64,000 nucleotides of DNA. It comes from Gnetum montanum. Its lineage: Eukaryota; Streptophyta; Gnetopsida; Gnetales; Gnetaceae. A program made the position numbers and the translations under genes. The stretch's first letter is position 1; every line of letters begins with the position of its first letter. Below are positions 22,761 through 34,800 of the stretch, one piece after another. The notes below the pieces were generated by a model. It ran no database searches. It was given only the letters and a program-made list of their open reading frames with translations, and had not been told where the DNA came from. The stretch spans positions 2,205,767 to 2,269,766 of the forward strand of contig MNCI01016273.1 of the NCBI GenBank assembly GCA_015680685.1, written 5' to 3'.

Positions 22761-23209
22761 ATTTGAGGCTCTAGTAAGGAACTAAGTTTCAATTTTTTCA
22801 CCTCACCTTTTCATGTTATTATAGGGACTTTTATGAGGGGATCCTTAGTTACATCACCTGCTTCTAAGTGTAGAGCTTGAACTAGATTTTCTAAGCAATC
22901 TAGTGTTGTCTCTAGGGATGCTATGTTGGTGTCATAGGTAAGTAGTTCAAAGTGTAAACATTTTTTGTTTATGCATCTCATTATTTTTCCATAAGGTCTA
23001 GTAAAGACTAAGGGCAAATGAAAACTCTCATATGCATTCATTTTTCAAGAGATCCTATAAAGTAACCAGAAAAATGTGAAGCAACATCTATTTTAATAAA
23101 GCAAAATGCATAGAATAAGGAAGACAATGCTATGAAAATTAACTATGTAGTTTCTAAAGTGATTTATTTATATATTATTATTATTATTTTTTTATTTTTT
23201 TTCTTTTCT

Positions 23210-24900
23210 GCAACCTTGATTAGTCACAAAATTTTCAATTTAAGGTCATAGTGGACCATAGGGTATGCATGGGATGTCAGTCTAAGCAAAGTTTGAAAGG
23301 TTTGAACATGGGACCAAGCTAAAGGTTTATCAAGCAAGCAAAAAATGTAAAAAATTTTCCAAGTGTAAGAAGCTAAGAAAGTTAGAAAATTTTTTTTAAC
23401 TTTGGGTGTTACACTACATGGGACATGGGACGTTCCATGTTATGCATAGGACATGAAGCATCCTGTGTTACATGTGGGACACGGGATGTCTCGGGAGGGT
23501 GATCTATCATTTGACCCTGAAGGGTATAAATAGAGATTTTACCCATGGTAAACCTGTCATTTTCACTATTAGATCCAATAATCATTCAAGCGTAGCATAG
23601 CCAAGGCAGAGTGTAGTAGCCACAGAGGGAAGCCAGAGCATGACAATAAGAGAGCTAGAGCATGACAACAAGAAGATGGCACATAAGAGAGAGTGTAGGC
23701 ACCTTGGCCTTGCCAACATTGATGAAGGCAAGCACACCCTATGGTGTCTTCCTAGGACACGTGTTGAGGAATGCTAAGAGATTTTTTCTGCCAAGTAGGC
23801 TCTCACATTACACTCATGATTTTTGGTTCCTTCCTACTTCCTACACATTTGGGCTTTGGGTTTTGGGGTTTGGAAGGTGGCCTACCATGGGTAGGAACCA
23901 CTACTACTATCATGGCCACTATGCCATACCTAGGGAGGGAGTGTGTGCAATGCATCTTTCTCTTTCTATCTCTTTTCACATTTCTTTCTATGTTTTGGCA
24001 TCAAGGATTTAAGGGAATCCTATGCCATGGTGCTAGGGAAGAGTTTTCGTAAGGGTTTCTAAGTGTTCATCATCATGGAATGGGGAAAGGTTTTCTATAA
24101 AACCTCACACTAAAAAATGGAATAGGAGTTTTACATGTACTACTAGCATAGCACATCATGAGGGCTTTAGGTGCCCTACGACCCATGTTGCATAACAAGG
24201 GTTTCCTACATGTCCCATGTTGTAGGATGGGATAGGGTTTTCTATGTCTTCCATGCTATGTGCTAGGAAATATGTTACACAAGTGTCTAGTGCCATGGTG
24301 CAGGACAAGGTTATTTTTTATGTCCTATATTATGGGATTGGACTCAACTAAGGCGATCAAGGGTTATGCTTGTCAAGCTATGGGCATTCCTGAGAGTGTG
24401 ATAAAAGTTAAACAAATTTTGGCACTGCTACATTTAATGTTTGAAAAATTTTGCACGTTCTTCCATTGTCACGCTTCTTGGGAGCATGACCAATACTTTG
24501 GAAAATTTTTTTCCAAAAACTATGCAATTGATATGCTACTTGGTAGTATGATTGACACTAGAAATTTTTTTTTCAAATTTTTTGTTAGCCATTTTATAAT
24601 TATCATGCTTCTTGGGAGTGTGACCAACACTTGAAAAAAATTTTGTTCAACTTTTCTACCAATAACTTTGTAGTTGTTACACTCCCTAGTAGCATGACCA
24701 ATACTTTGGAAAAAAATTTCAAATTTTTTGCCAATTTTTTCATAGTCATCACACTCCCTCATAGTGTGACAAATACTTGGAAAAAAAAAATTCTTGGAAA
24801 GTGTTACACTTTGCAGAGAGCATGAAAAATAGTTAGAAATTTTTTTTAGTTTTTTTAAATATTGTAACATTCAAAAAACCTATAAATATTAGTTTTTTTT
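23210..24900. repeat. LTR-like end of element P1 (left copy)
   Basis: The region holds degenerate tandem repeats (24468-24830) matching those at 32845-33620 in the same orientation, as expected for two LTRs of one element. Two TATA-like boxes are present: AGGGTATAAATAGAG at 23521-23535 (its complement also reads TATA-like) and ACCTATAAATATT at 24878-24890. Words built on GGGACATGGGACGTTCC and its complement crowd 23420-23490. The minus-strand gag/protease at 29.3-31 kb would make this the 3' LTR, but exact ends and orientation could not be fixed. Confidence 0.4.
24468..24830. repeat. degenerate tandem repeat, about 54-74 bp period, six copies
   Basis: Units start at about 24468, 24530, 24604, 24677, 24747 and 24801. 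Each reads roughly TCACRCTYCTTGGGAGCATG, then ACCAATACTTGG and a run of A and T. The inner TCACAC..GTGTGA words are partly self-complementary. The same unit type recurs at 32845-33620. Confidence 0.65.
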
Positions 24901-27900
24901 CTTTTATATTATTTTATGCATTGTTTGTCTGTTACTTTTGTTATTTTTGTTCTCCTTTTCCAATAATAACGCTTTTTCTACTGTGGCATTGCAAGGTCCT
25001 ACTAAAACCTACCCTCATCATGGTCAAACTGGTGGGGATCCTATGTTGTATGAGTGATCTCATGCCAAATGTTCTTGCACCACATGCATGCATAGGATAC
25101 CAGGCAGTTTGGTTTTGGAATGATGCATAGGATTTCTTAGAATTCCTACTCCACCACTTCAATGTGATCATATGGTCACACTTGTTAGCTAAAATAATAA
25201 GCATCCTAGTCAAGACGTTCTTTCCTAGGGCAAAATGAGGCATCTTCAAATTCATGTTAGATGAACTTGCTAAAGGTGAAGGGGCAAGGAGCTTAAGCCA
25301 ATGTCCAAGAGGCCTTAGGCTATTATCTTGAATCTAGGAGATGCCTAAGTTCTAGTGCTACCATAAATACAACACTATATTCCTTACCCATCATGTGCAC
25401 ACAACTTTCTAGAACCCACCTGGGATAGTTTACTATGCCGGAGGGTAAGCCCTATTGTGATTTTTTTCCTCCATTTTTTTCTTTTTACTATCTATTGTCT
25501 CATGGCTTAGGATACTTACTACATTTTTGCCTATTACCAAATTTTATTTTATTTTTGATGAAAAAAACCTTCACGATGGATAAGGAATATTAGCCCTAGT
25601 CCAAATAGCCCTATAAGAGTTCCCATCCACTAAGAACATGTGTGCTAGCATTATAGGGAAAATTTGGGTAGATATGACAAATTACCCTACTAGATACTCC
25701 AAATCCTATGTGAAGTGCTAGGATCTCAGCTAGTTGGATGTTGAGTGAACATCCAGGATACCCAGTGTAGAAGAGGTTTCAATCCCACTATCAGCATTTG
25801 TCATACCGTTTGTGCCACATAAGTTGTATCACCTATTTATTTTCATGCACTTTTTATTTTTACTTTTTCATCATGTTGCTAATTCTAATTTTGTTTACTA
25901 CAACTATAGAAAAGTTTGGGGAGGTCACAGTGATGGTCTCAGGACATTCTAAGGCCAATCTTCTTTTCAAGTATGGTGAGGTTGATGATTCATAGTGTTG
26001 GTTGTGCCATGAGGCCCTAGCAAGGGTAACCTAGAATCTTCAATGGGTTGGGCTTATGGACCTATTCTTGACCATGAACCCAAGCATCCCAATAGTGGAG
26101 ATGATTACCCTCAGTGACTCTTTCACAAAGAGTGCTAACCATTTTCACACATGGGTTCATAACATGTGGGTGGTCTTTAAAATCATGGACAACCTCTTTT
26201 CATATCTCTTTGGAATCCCCTTTGAAAGTCTACCTATAGATGAGAAAACTAGCAAAGAGCTAAACCACAAAGAAGACATTGAAGAGTGGTTCAGCACTAA
26301 GAATGGTCACAAGGGTATACCCATGAAGTAAGCAAAATTGTTGGTGGCCCAACACCTCTATCTCATCTTCTGGGCTCATGCATTTCTTGATCTTCTTTCC
26401 AAAGGAAACGTCCTTGGGGTAGAGCAAGCTTGGGTAATGAGAACCGTAATAGAGGAAGGGACACAATACAACTGGGCCAAATACATTGGCGATGGCTTGT
26501 AAGCTGAAATTATCAAAATTCATGGCAACCTCAAGGCATGCTATCATGTACATTTTTCCTTCTTCGTAGTGTGCCTGTGAAGGTTTGTATAATTCTTGGT
26601 GGTCCATGAGAATGAGCTATGGATGATGTAAAATTACACCTATATATCCAAGCTATGGATTCGTCATTTATTTCATATGAAATGATCACAAGACCCCCTA
26701 GAGGCTATTGGTGAGTCCTTTTCAGTGACCACTAAGGGCCATGCAGGGCCATCCTACCATGTGAATGATAGTGTTGGAGAGGCTCCTCCTACCAATATAG
26801 GCAACATAGTAAGGGGGGGCACGACTCATCACTGCGACAGTGAGATCAAAGATGCAAATCAAGAAGTCTTGCCCTACGAAGCAGCCCATGTATGAAATTG
26901 AAGAAAGGGGGAAAAAGCTACACTTTAGACTTAATGATGCACAATTAGAGTTAGTTGGTAAGTATACATTATTCAGTATATTTCCTTTTTATATATAATT
27001 ATCATTACATAATTTTTTTTATTTTGTTAAATGTTCTAACTTAGGTTTGTGCAACATAGGCAAGGAGGCCCTTGTCGTAGAAGAGAAGTCCTTAGAGGAG
27101 GATGTTCCTTAGCCAAAGGGACACATGGTAGATGAAGATGTGCTAAAGTTTTTATGTAGCTTGAAGAGGAGTGGCTACAGTTCAAGGATGGTGAGTTTGA
27201 TCACTCGTTTGAAAGCATGCAAATGGACGATCCCCCCACTCTCACCCCTAAGGGTTTTCTGGGTGGGAGCTTTGCACCACTATCTTCATTATGTCCTTAC
27301 TTTCTTTTTTATCATTTTTATACTTTTTGTTTCATTTTGAAGACCCTAACATGCTTTATCTTACAGTGGGTGAGGCTTCTACTGAGTGTCGTGAATCTAC
27401 ATCCACTTTCCACTTACAACTATGGGTAGAAACTCTAGATAAGTTTGCCTTCATACAAGGTGTAGTGGATGACATGATCAAATAACTAAAATAAATATCT
27501 ACTCAGATAGGTTTTTTTGTGTTTTTTTCTTTTTGGCTTCTTTTTTTTATGACTAATGTTTCCCTTTTGGTATAATAGGTTCACAACTCAAGTGGGATCC
27601 ACGAAGAGCAATCTAAGTTGATGTTGTACCTAAGTTCCCTCTTGAGGTAGAATAGGTGCTTCATCATATATATGATGAGGAAAGCAAGTGCACACTACAC
27701 TTGGCATGATCATTGTGGGAGTGTAGGTGCATGAATGAGGAGCTTTGGAAAAAAGTACAAGAGATTTGGCAGTAGAAGGCAAATTAGGTAGCCTAATTGG
27801 AAGATTTGCAGTTGTGGTATGACTTCTTGACGGTCCATGATAAGCTAGACTGTAGCTGGCATACAACTGTGATTAACTATGCTAGGTATTGGTCAATCAT

Positions 27901-28559
27901 TAGAGGCAAAAATGAGTCTCCTTGCAAGGTTATTAAGTAGCACTTATTGATAGACCTCTTGGCTCAGAAGAACCAAGACTAGAAGGACTATAGTGCCAAA
28001 GTATATGAGTGGAGACAAACTTAGAAGAACCAAAAGTATCATTACAAGATTAAATGCATAGCCTATCATAACAAGTACAAGGTTGATTCTATGGAGCACT
28101 GATGTCATGACATATTCCTTGACGCCATCGGTGCAATGCAGGCTTACAACATGTTCGTAAACCACCTAGTGGTTAGTGAGTCCCTAGAGAGGGAGATCAT
28201 TGTTCCTTCCAGAGAGGTTACATTTGCCACATTTTCTATAGTGCCACCCATATGGATAGCCATGGAGAAAGGGAAAACCCTTTCAAGCATTGATTTGAAA
28301 GAGGAAGATTGGACACACATGTCAAAAGAGGAGATCCTTTAATGCCTAGAGGCTGGCCTCAATAGGATGCCCTTAGACATGGACACGGGCCCATCTTAGG
28401 TTGGCTAAATTTACTTTATTACTATATATTTCATAATAATTTCACATGTTATCCTCTTTATTGATTGGTTTATCATTTTGTCTTTGTTTTGCACAGGATC
28501 CAAGTGAAGATGCAAGACCTAGCGAAGCAACAAATAAAGATGGAGGGGAAGAGCCTTAG
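24870..28559 (+). pseudogene. multi-exon pseudogene antisense to element P1, with NLI/FCP1-like start
   Basis: A plus-strand TATA box (24881-24888) is followed by coding-like segments separated by T-rich stretches ending in AG at 25909, 27044, 27366, 27578 and 28496. The final exon (28497-28559) reads DPSEDARPSEAT and stops. The first coding part (25050-25450) contains FLEFLLHHFNVIIWSH and KYNTIFLTHHVHTTF followed by NPPGIVYY. These resemble two blocks of NLI/FCP1-type HAD phosphatases, with T-H-H where D-D-S is usual, so no activity is expected. A middle part (26056-26600) has QAWVMRTVIEEGTQYNWAKY, similar in style to plant-transposon-type ORFs, and 27.9-28.34 kb is charged. In-frame TAG codons are common. 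Antisense extra ORFs are known in Tat elements (for example Grande), and this fits that class; capture of a host gene is the inference. The domain assignment is weak. Confidence 0.45.
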
Positions 28560-28784
28560 CTTCCCATCATTAATATAATTTAAAAAATTTGAAATGTAGC
28601 CCTGTTGTTGGGAAATTTTATATCTTTTGATGTGAATGTAATCCTAAACTATGTATTTTATTTATGATTTAATGAAAGGCATGATATTTATTTATCTCTG
28701 GTGGTATCATTTTAACTTGTATTTATTTTATCTTACTTTGGATTTTTTATATATATAATTAGATCCCTTGTGGGATCCATGTGA

Positions 28785-28944
28785 TAGTTTAAGGCCATTT
28801 TGGGTTTTCAATAGTTTAAGATCATTTTGGGCCATAGGCTAGTTTAAGGTCATTTCGGGCCATCTCTAGTTTAAGGTGATTTTGGGCCATCACTAGTTTA
28901 AGGCCATTTTGTGCCACCGCTAGCTTAAGGCCATTTCGGGCCAT
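28785..28944. repeat. 27-bp tandem repeat, six copies
   Basis: Units start at 28785, 28812, 28840, 28867, 28894 and 28921, each close to CTAGTTTAAGGCCATTTCGG plus GCCA. Spacing is 27-28 bp. GGCCATTTCGGGCCA can pair with itself in part. The TAGTTTAA core links it to the array at 19389-19556. It lies between the antisense pseudogene and the protease of P1. Confidence 0.85.
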
Positions 28945-29335
28945 ACTTTTTTTGTGGATAAATAAAAGCATAACTAATGAAAGAAGAAAACATAATGTAA
29001 ACTAAATCTATATAGGAAAAAGAGGCTAAAAACAAGTTAGATGAGTAAGCAAGTTAGGGACATGCCCTAATCATGTAGATGTTTCCTAACCCGATGTGGG
29101 TTAGGCGGTGTGTAAGGCCTAGTCAATACTTCCCTAGGTCATCATCTACCATAGAAAAGGGTAGTTCCACCAATAGAGCTTCCTCATGGAGGTCACTCAT
29201 TTTTCTTGGTTCATCAGCTAAGCAACATCAACTTTCATTACAAGCAGGTGGTGTATCTGCATTATTGATGGTCTAAGATACTATGTTGTCACCAAAGATC
29301 ACGACTTCTTCACCCTCATAAGGTAAGTGGATCTC

Positions 29336-29635
29336 TTAGTGGATTGGTGAAGAAACAATCCTTAGTTGGGCTAACAAAGATCTCCCTAAGAACAAGTTGA
29401 ATCTAGTCATCTGTTCAATCATGATGAACTCTACATTAGTGGGGAATTGCTTCCTTGCCACAAAATCAATTGTGACTATTCCTTTGACAACCACATGGGC
29501 TCCATTAAAGGATGTTAAATAGGATATTTTTGTTGGCATGATTTGATCCACTAGGCCAAGCTTATCAATGATGGGGAATGGGATAATGTTGGTTGCTACC
29601 TCGTCATCTACATGCATCCTATGAATTTTATACTA
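29336..29635 (-). pseudogene. retroelement aspartic protease region (P1)
   Basis: A minus-strand open stretch of 93 codons (29336-29617) reads MHVDDEVATNIIPF, TSFNGAHVVVKG, then EFIMIEQMTRFNLFLGRSLL. The order fits the protease of Tat-type Ty3/Gypsy elements: a flap-like middle and a final (I/L)LGR motif. The active-site triplet expected as D-[ST/D]-G appears as D-D-E, consistent with one G-to-A change. The frame continues upstream through a stop into the gag remnant. No reverse transcriptase follows it; the next sequence is a tandem array, so pol has been lost or never was present here. Confidence 0.7.
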
Positions 29636-31075
29636 GCCCATGCAAATTGTTATGAACATGGGTGCAGTGGTTACTTAACCCTTCTCAGGGTTAGCTTTGA
29701 TCGCTTCATTGCAAAAGGTAAGGATTGTTGACCTTGGTTCTTCAGTTGTAGGTGAGATCATTACAGCATGGATAGCCTTTTCCTCTACGGGCATGTCTTC
29801 CTTAATAAGAATGGATGCCAACATGTGAATTAAGGCTTCACGATGTGCAAGGGAGGTCATAATTAGATCATATAGGCTCAAAGTTGTATTCTTTTTTTTA
29901 GAGCTAACTTGACCTATGCAAGTGCATCTAGAAAATATTTTCTACCATCAGGTTGTTTACTAGTCTTTATCTCCTCCATGAACCCTAAGAGATGGATTTC
30001 CCAAAGAGGAGGAGATTTTGCTTTTGGTTGGATGGTGGGCCTTTAAGCTTCAATGGTTACTTGTTGAGTGTGCTTGTCTACATTGGTGGATTTAGATGAT
30101 GAGGCCATGGGAACTAATAACAAGGGGGTAGGCTTAGGGTCACCTAGTTTAGTGTGTTCCATAGCCATCTTGTTAGCCAGATGTTTTTCATGTTTCTTTA
30201 GGTAGGTAGGTCACAATGCAGTCCCCTCCAATGAACCCTAGGTAGATGGGGAGACCACACATTTTGACACCCTTATGACAAAAGGTGTTTGGGTCATTGT
30301 TGCAACATGCTACAGAGCCCTAACCATGAAGGGTATCATGGGAACTTGAGGTGATGCCTTGATGATGAAAGGGACCTATGGCCTAGTTGATGCTAAGGCT
30401 TCAATGTCACCGGAGGTACATTTGTTGTTATGTGTATAGCAGCATATGGGACAATTAAACAGTAGGTAAAGATGTTGCTGCCTACCACACGGTAGAGGTT
30501 TGAGTTGTTGTTGGTGGTGGGAATGATATGGCTGGAATGATAGAAAAATGACTTGTGTGTGGCTATGATATGGACACGGTGTGCACATACGGTAGCATTG
30601 GTCTCACAGACACTGGCTGTGAAGTCTGAACAAACTACCAGGGAATGAAAAAGGGAAAAGGAGCAAAAGGTCCTACATTCTATTACATAGACAAGACTTG
30701 GTGGCTAACTATCATCGATGAATTTTTAGGCTATGGAAGCATCACAATTACCTCAAAAAAGGTAGAAGACTATGATTGATGCAGCAGGAATGCAGAGGCA
30801 GACTATGAGGATGAAACTTAGAGCGAGACACCATCATCGGAATGGGATTCAAAATCTTGTTACCCATATTGTAGGGGTTCATCATAGTTGGATACTGAAT
30901 CTTGTTGTTTTGACCCACTCATCCTAATATGTTGGTCCAAAATCCATTTAAAAGACTCAATGAGCAGTATAGCCATGCCAGGAGTGGGAAGGAACTCCCT
31001 TCCATTTTGGTGGATAATTTCAAAACTACACTTTTCTTTCATTTCCCAAAAGTTCAATGGTAGGCCCACCTAAAT
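29636..31075 (-). pseudogene. gag-like remnant upstream of the protease (P1)
   Basis: Minus-strand pieces include an open stretch at 30860-31069 (MGLPLNFWEMKEKCSFEI) and one at 30376-30588 that is His/Gln/Pro-rich and holds CPICCYTHNNKC, a cysteine/histidine cluster resembling a degraded knuckle. 29675-29881 continues toward the protease with MSLYDLIMTSLAHREAL. Position directly upstream of a protease on the same strand makes gag the most likely identity. Stops and shifts are frequent; the core capsid fold cannot be confirmed. Confidence 0.4.
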
Positions 31076-32169
31076 CTTTATGCACAAGAAGTTGTATCAT
31101 TCATCATCAAGTGCTGTGTGTTCGAGTGATTGGTGTCGCAATATAAGTGATTGCCATTGTGGCTACACTGGGCTAAGTGGTTACTCGACATCTACCATGT
31201 GTTGCATGGGGTGGGCTAACTCCATGTTCAAGATGGTAGTTGAGGTATTAATTGGGTTCATTTTTTTGCATAGAAAAGATTTGAGAAAAAGAGATACTTG
31301 CAAAAAAATTTAGGTACAAAAATTTCTATGATAAAATGGCTAAGTGTGAAAACTATAAAGAAAATAGGCCAAAAATGGCTAAGTTTGGAAACATTGAAAA
31401 AATGGTTTTCTCTATTGTTATGCTTGTCACGCTCTAAGGGACTATTATGCTCACAGGGTGTCATGCTCTACATAACACTTAGAGCTTAATGTAATAGATA
31501 GTTTGGGCTTTTCATCCTATGGGGTTCTAGGAGAACCATCAACTAGGACCAATCTGCACTAACCAGAATGTAGAAAACTCCTACATTGGCCTATGATCCA
31601 GCTACTATCATGGTAGGTTCATAGGGGTGTTATGTTTATGCTAGCTTGTTGCTAGTGATGGGGGTATAGAAAGCATGTGGGACTACCCATGACACACAAA
31701 AGGAATGGGGTGCCCTCCTTCTAGATCCAAAAACTATGACATTCGAAAATGTCAGTGGCTAGAACACCAAGAGGTCTACGGGTGTATAGCATAATCTTGA
31801 ATCTATGCAAGGTTCGTGAAACAAGGTGCCTTGAATTGTCTAGTGGATCAGATAAGGACTTACATGGTATAATAATAACCATTTGTAAATATATTTTTAG
31901 TGAGCTTTGTGCAGGAGCCTAGACAATGAGAAAGAATGTAATGTGTTGTGCATATGCAAATGTGTATTGATAGTAGAAGAAAATGCAAGAGTAATGTTGA
32001 GAAATTTGAAACAAATGTTGAGACTATAGAACTAGGGTTTGAAAGTGGAGAAATTCACTACCCCAAGATTGGTGAGCGTAACTTTTGAGTAAATAATGTT
32101 TGAAACTAGCATGCAGTGTTTAGACAAGCACAACAATAGTGTAGTAGTGCCATCACAGTCTCTGGGATG
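31076..32169. other. no supportable gene; leader of element P1
   Basis: Between the gag remnant and the primer-site-like sequence there is about 1.1 kb. It contains words such as TCATGCTCTACATAACAC (31449-31466) related to the LTR repeats, but no open frame of note. It is probably the untranslated leader, possibly with a smaller insertion. Confidence 0.35.
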
Positions 32170-32187
32170 TCATAGACATGGTGCCAA
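32170..32187 (-). other. primer-binding-site-like sequence, element P1
   Basis: On the minus strand the sequence is TTGGCACCATGTCTATG, which resembles TTGGTGCCATTTCTGAG after the 5' LTR of element C and the tRNA-Asp-type site TGGCGCCGTT. It lies about 200 bp downstream (minus sense) of a TATA box, where a 5' LTR would end. Confidence 0.45.
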
Positions 32188-33645
32188 CAGCTACAAAGGA
32201 GGTTGAACCTGTTGGGTTTGTAGTTGTCATGTTGTGTGGGTGTAAAGAAGACTGTGTCATGGTACTTGGCCAAGTGTCAAGCTTGGGTGCTCAAGTGTGG
32301 AAGTGATGAAGATGCTAAGAGTGCTTTAATGCTTGATGCTTAAAATGATTTATTAACCAACCCTTAAAATGCTAATTATTGGGGTATTTATAGGGATAGG
32401 GTTGACATAAGGTGTGATTTGGATGCCACATGGCTTGGGGTCACACATAGCATGGGCATGGATAAGTCACACTAACATGTTATGCTCAAAATGTTATGCT
32501 TTGAGTGTCAAGCTTAAAGTGTTACACTTTATAGGATAGGAATGGGACCTCAAATATTGCCAAACTATGACCACACTACTTAAAATGCATGTGCCAAAGT
32601 CTAAGAGTCCACCATGTACTTACAAACATTGTCAAAACAAATACAACTTGAAGTCTATGCTCCAAGACTACATCGTCCCCCTCTTCCAAGTAGGGTTAAG
32701 CATAGGGAAAATTTTGTGGATTAATGGGGGGTTCAAAAGCAAGGAAGACTACTGATCTTAGCCACCTATGGAATGTCAAAGCTAAAATAAATGTTGATTC
32801 TGAGTTTTGGAAGCTTTAGGAGGCATTCGAGGCATTTTCCATGTGTCACACTATCTACACTGCACAACGTGATAAAGCATAGTATGAGCACTTAGAATAT
32901 TTTTGTAGATTTTGACTTGTCACAATGTCTATGTTGCATAGCATAGTAGAGCATAGCACTAGTACTTTGATGAATTTTGCAAAAATTTACAATGCTTTTT
33001 CATGGCATGTTGACCACACTGTGAGGTGTAGTAGAACAAGTAGCCTCAAAAGTCAAAAAATTGGCAAATGCATCTTCCATGTTAACATAGCTTGACAGAT
33101 CCTTATCCAACACTTAGAAAAAATTTGGCCCTAAAACTTGTTAAGCAGGCTACATTGTGTAGTGTAGTAAAGCATGATAGGCCCAAAAGATAGAAAATTT
33201 GCCAAATTGTTTTATCCATCCTAAGCACTTTTGATAGACTAGCAACCTATTTTCTCAACATTAGTCTTGCATTTTCTCAACATTACTGTTGCAATCTTGA
33301 TGCATAGGTGAACTAGCAACTAGGATATGTGTCAAGTTGGGCATGTTGGAGAGCATAGTGAGCTTGATAATTTAGGGGATAGAAAATTTTCCAATTGTTC
33401 AGTCCATCCCAAGTGATCCTTGATTGCTTCTAGCTTAACATTTTTGTAGACAAGCCATGGAAGTGTACACTACACTAGCTATGCTAGGGAGCGTAGTAGG
33501 CAGACTTAGAAAGATTTTGCAAAAAATAGGACTTCCAGTGTGCTACACTGTCTATGCTACAGAGCATGACACCAGACTTAGAAAAAATTTTACCCAAGTT
33601 TTGACACTTAGAGAAATATTCCATTGAACTACAGGAGCCCGAAAT
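32188..33645 (-). repeat. LTR-like end of element P1 (right copy)
   Basis: A minus-strand TATA box (CTATAAATACCCC, 32381-32393) has a U3-like region above it with degenerate repeats (about 32845-33620) of the form CACTGTCTATGCTACAGAGC followed by ATGACACCAGACTTAGAAAA. The same units in the same orientation lie at 24468-24830. About 200 bp separate TATA from the primer-site-like sequence. The outer edge near 33645 is set by where element D sequence begins. Confidence 0.45.
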
Positions 33646-33649
33646 TAGT

Positions 33650-34800
33650 GGTGTTTCATAACTAGGTGATCACAATAAATGGAGGGAGCAAAACCAAGAA
33701 ACAACTAGGAACAAATATTGGTAAACACAAGAAATCGGTAAAGAAAGTGAAGCTATAGACTCAACCATAGATGAAGATGACGGATGTGACATCTACATAT
33801 ATGACCACCTGAAGCACCATTGCCCAATCATGTCACATCTACATGAGTATTAGGCATTTTCATTAGATCCTAGATTTGTATAGAAGCACATGCCCATAAG
33901 ATTTCCTTGTCCACATATTAATTATAGAAAGTCCCACAACCAACTATACTATTTGAGGGGGACTTATTACGAGCCTTAGCACTATCATCAACCGTAATGG
34001 CAAAACCCATAGTCATGGGGAAGGCCATCACCAAACTAGCCCAACCCTTACTACTAGCTAAAACCTCATGAATATTATGTTCAACACCCTATTTCTCTAA
34101 CTAATTCTACATCCTCTACTTCAAATCACTACAATCACTCACCCAAGTACCATCAATCCATGACATCTCTTAAAGGATCACCACCTCACACCTATTATCC
34201 TCCATCCTATCCTTGATATTCTCATACTCCACCACATCATATGCCATAACCAGTAACACAAAAATATTTAGCACCACAACATTCACAAACAAATTCCACT
34301 TGTGCCAAAAATGTGCATAAACATGCTAATACTAGTAGGTTCCCACAACAAACTAGAAAACATCCTCTCATTAGGATAGCTCCCAGGTAGAAGCACAACA
34401 CTCATGGACCTACCACATCATCTAAACCAACATAATTCCAATCTAGTGCAACACCTTCCTTTTCACAACAAACATCATTTGATCCTATGCAAGGGCCAAC
34501 ATCCATTTTTACTCCAACATAAAATCGAAGCAATGAATCTAGTAGTGTGGGGAGACAAATGAATCCATGCATACTGTATTATGATAAAGAATGCAATCAT
34601 AGGCCAAACACCTACAACATTAACACAACTCATACCCTAACCCATCATATGTTTAACAACTAAGTGTGTGAACAACAGCTTATCTATTCAACCACCACTA
34701 AACCAAGAGATACCGAGTGGCTCAAAAATGAAAGGTTAACAATGTTTTATACATGCATGGAGCCTACCTATCTACTTATTAATTCTTTCCATGGCCAAAC
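33650..34800 (+). pseudogene. gag 3' part of element D
   Basis: Plus-strand reading gives CDIYIYDHLKHHC (near 33787-33825), the remnant of a C-x2-C-x3-H-x4-C knuckle with the second Cys changed to Tyr, followed by HLHEY. A long tract rich in Tyr, His, Pro, Ser and Gln follows, with repeated stops, to about 34790. It aligns with 47905-49025 of C and with the minus-strand 62100-62960 of E. The tail may bind nucleic acid; function is inferred. Confidence 0.6.

Larger units (their letters stand above)
19575..23041 (-). pseudogene. Tat-lineage pol: reverse transcriptase, two RNase H domains, integrase
   Basis: Minus-strand reading gives, in order, a pre-RT segment starting MNAYESFHLPLVF (23041), reverse transcriptase, a retroviral-type RNase H, a second RNase H and an integrase without chromodomain. 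A second RNase H after the first is the diagnostic of the Tat lineage of plant Ty3/Gypsy elements. Frames are broken by many stops and shifts, so no protein can be made. Protease and gag are not joined to it: sequence above 23041 is non-coding and leads into LTR-like DNA. It abuts a tandem array and the truncated ORF2 of F, so it is either a fragment of its own element or the missing pol of an F-type element; the junction does not decide. Confidence 0.85.

Noticed and set aside
23521-23535. Promoter driving the minus-strand pol
   Set aside because: The TATA-like box is readable on both strands and lies within LTR-like DNA of another element; no link to the pol at 23041 could be shown.
28785-28944. 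CRISPR-like array
   Set aside because: Units are contiguous 27-bp tandem repeats with no unique spacers, in plant nuclear DNA.
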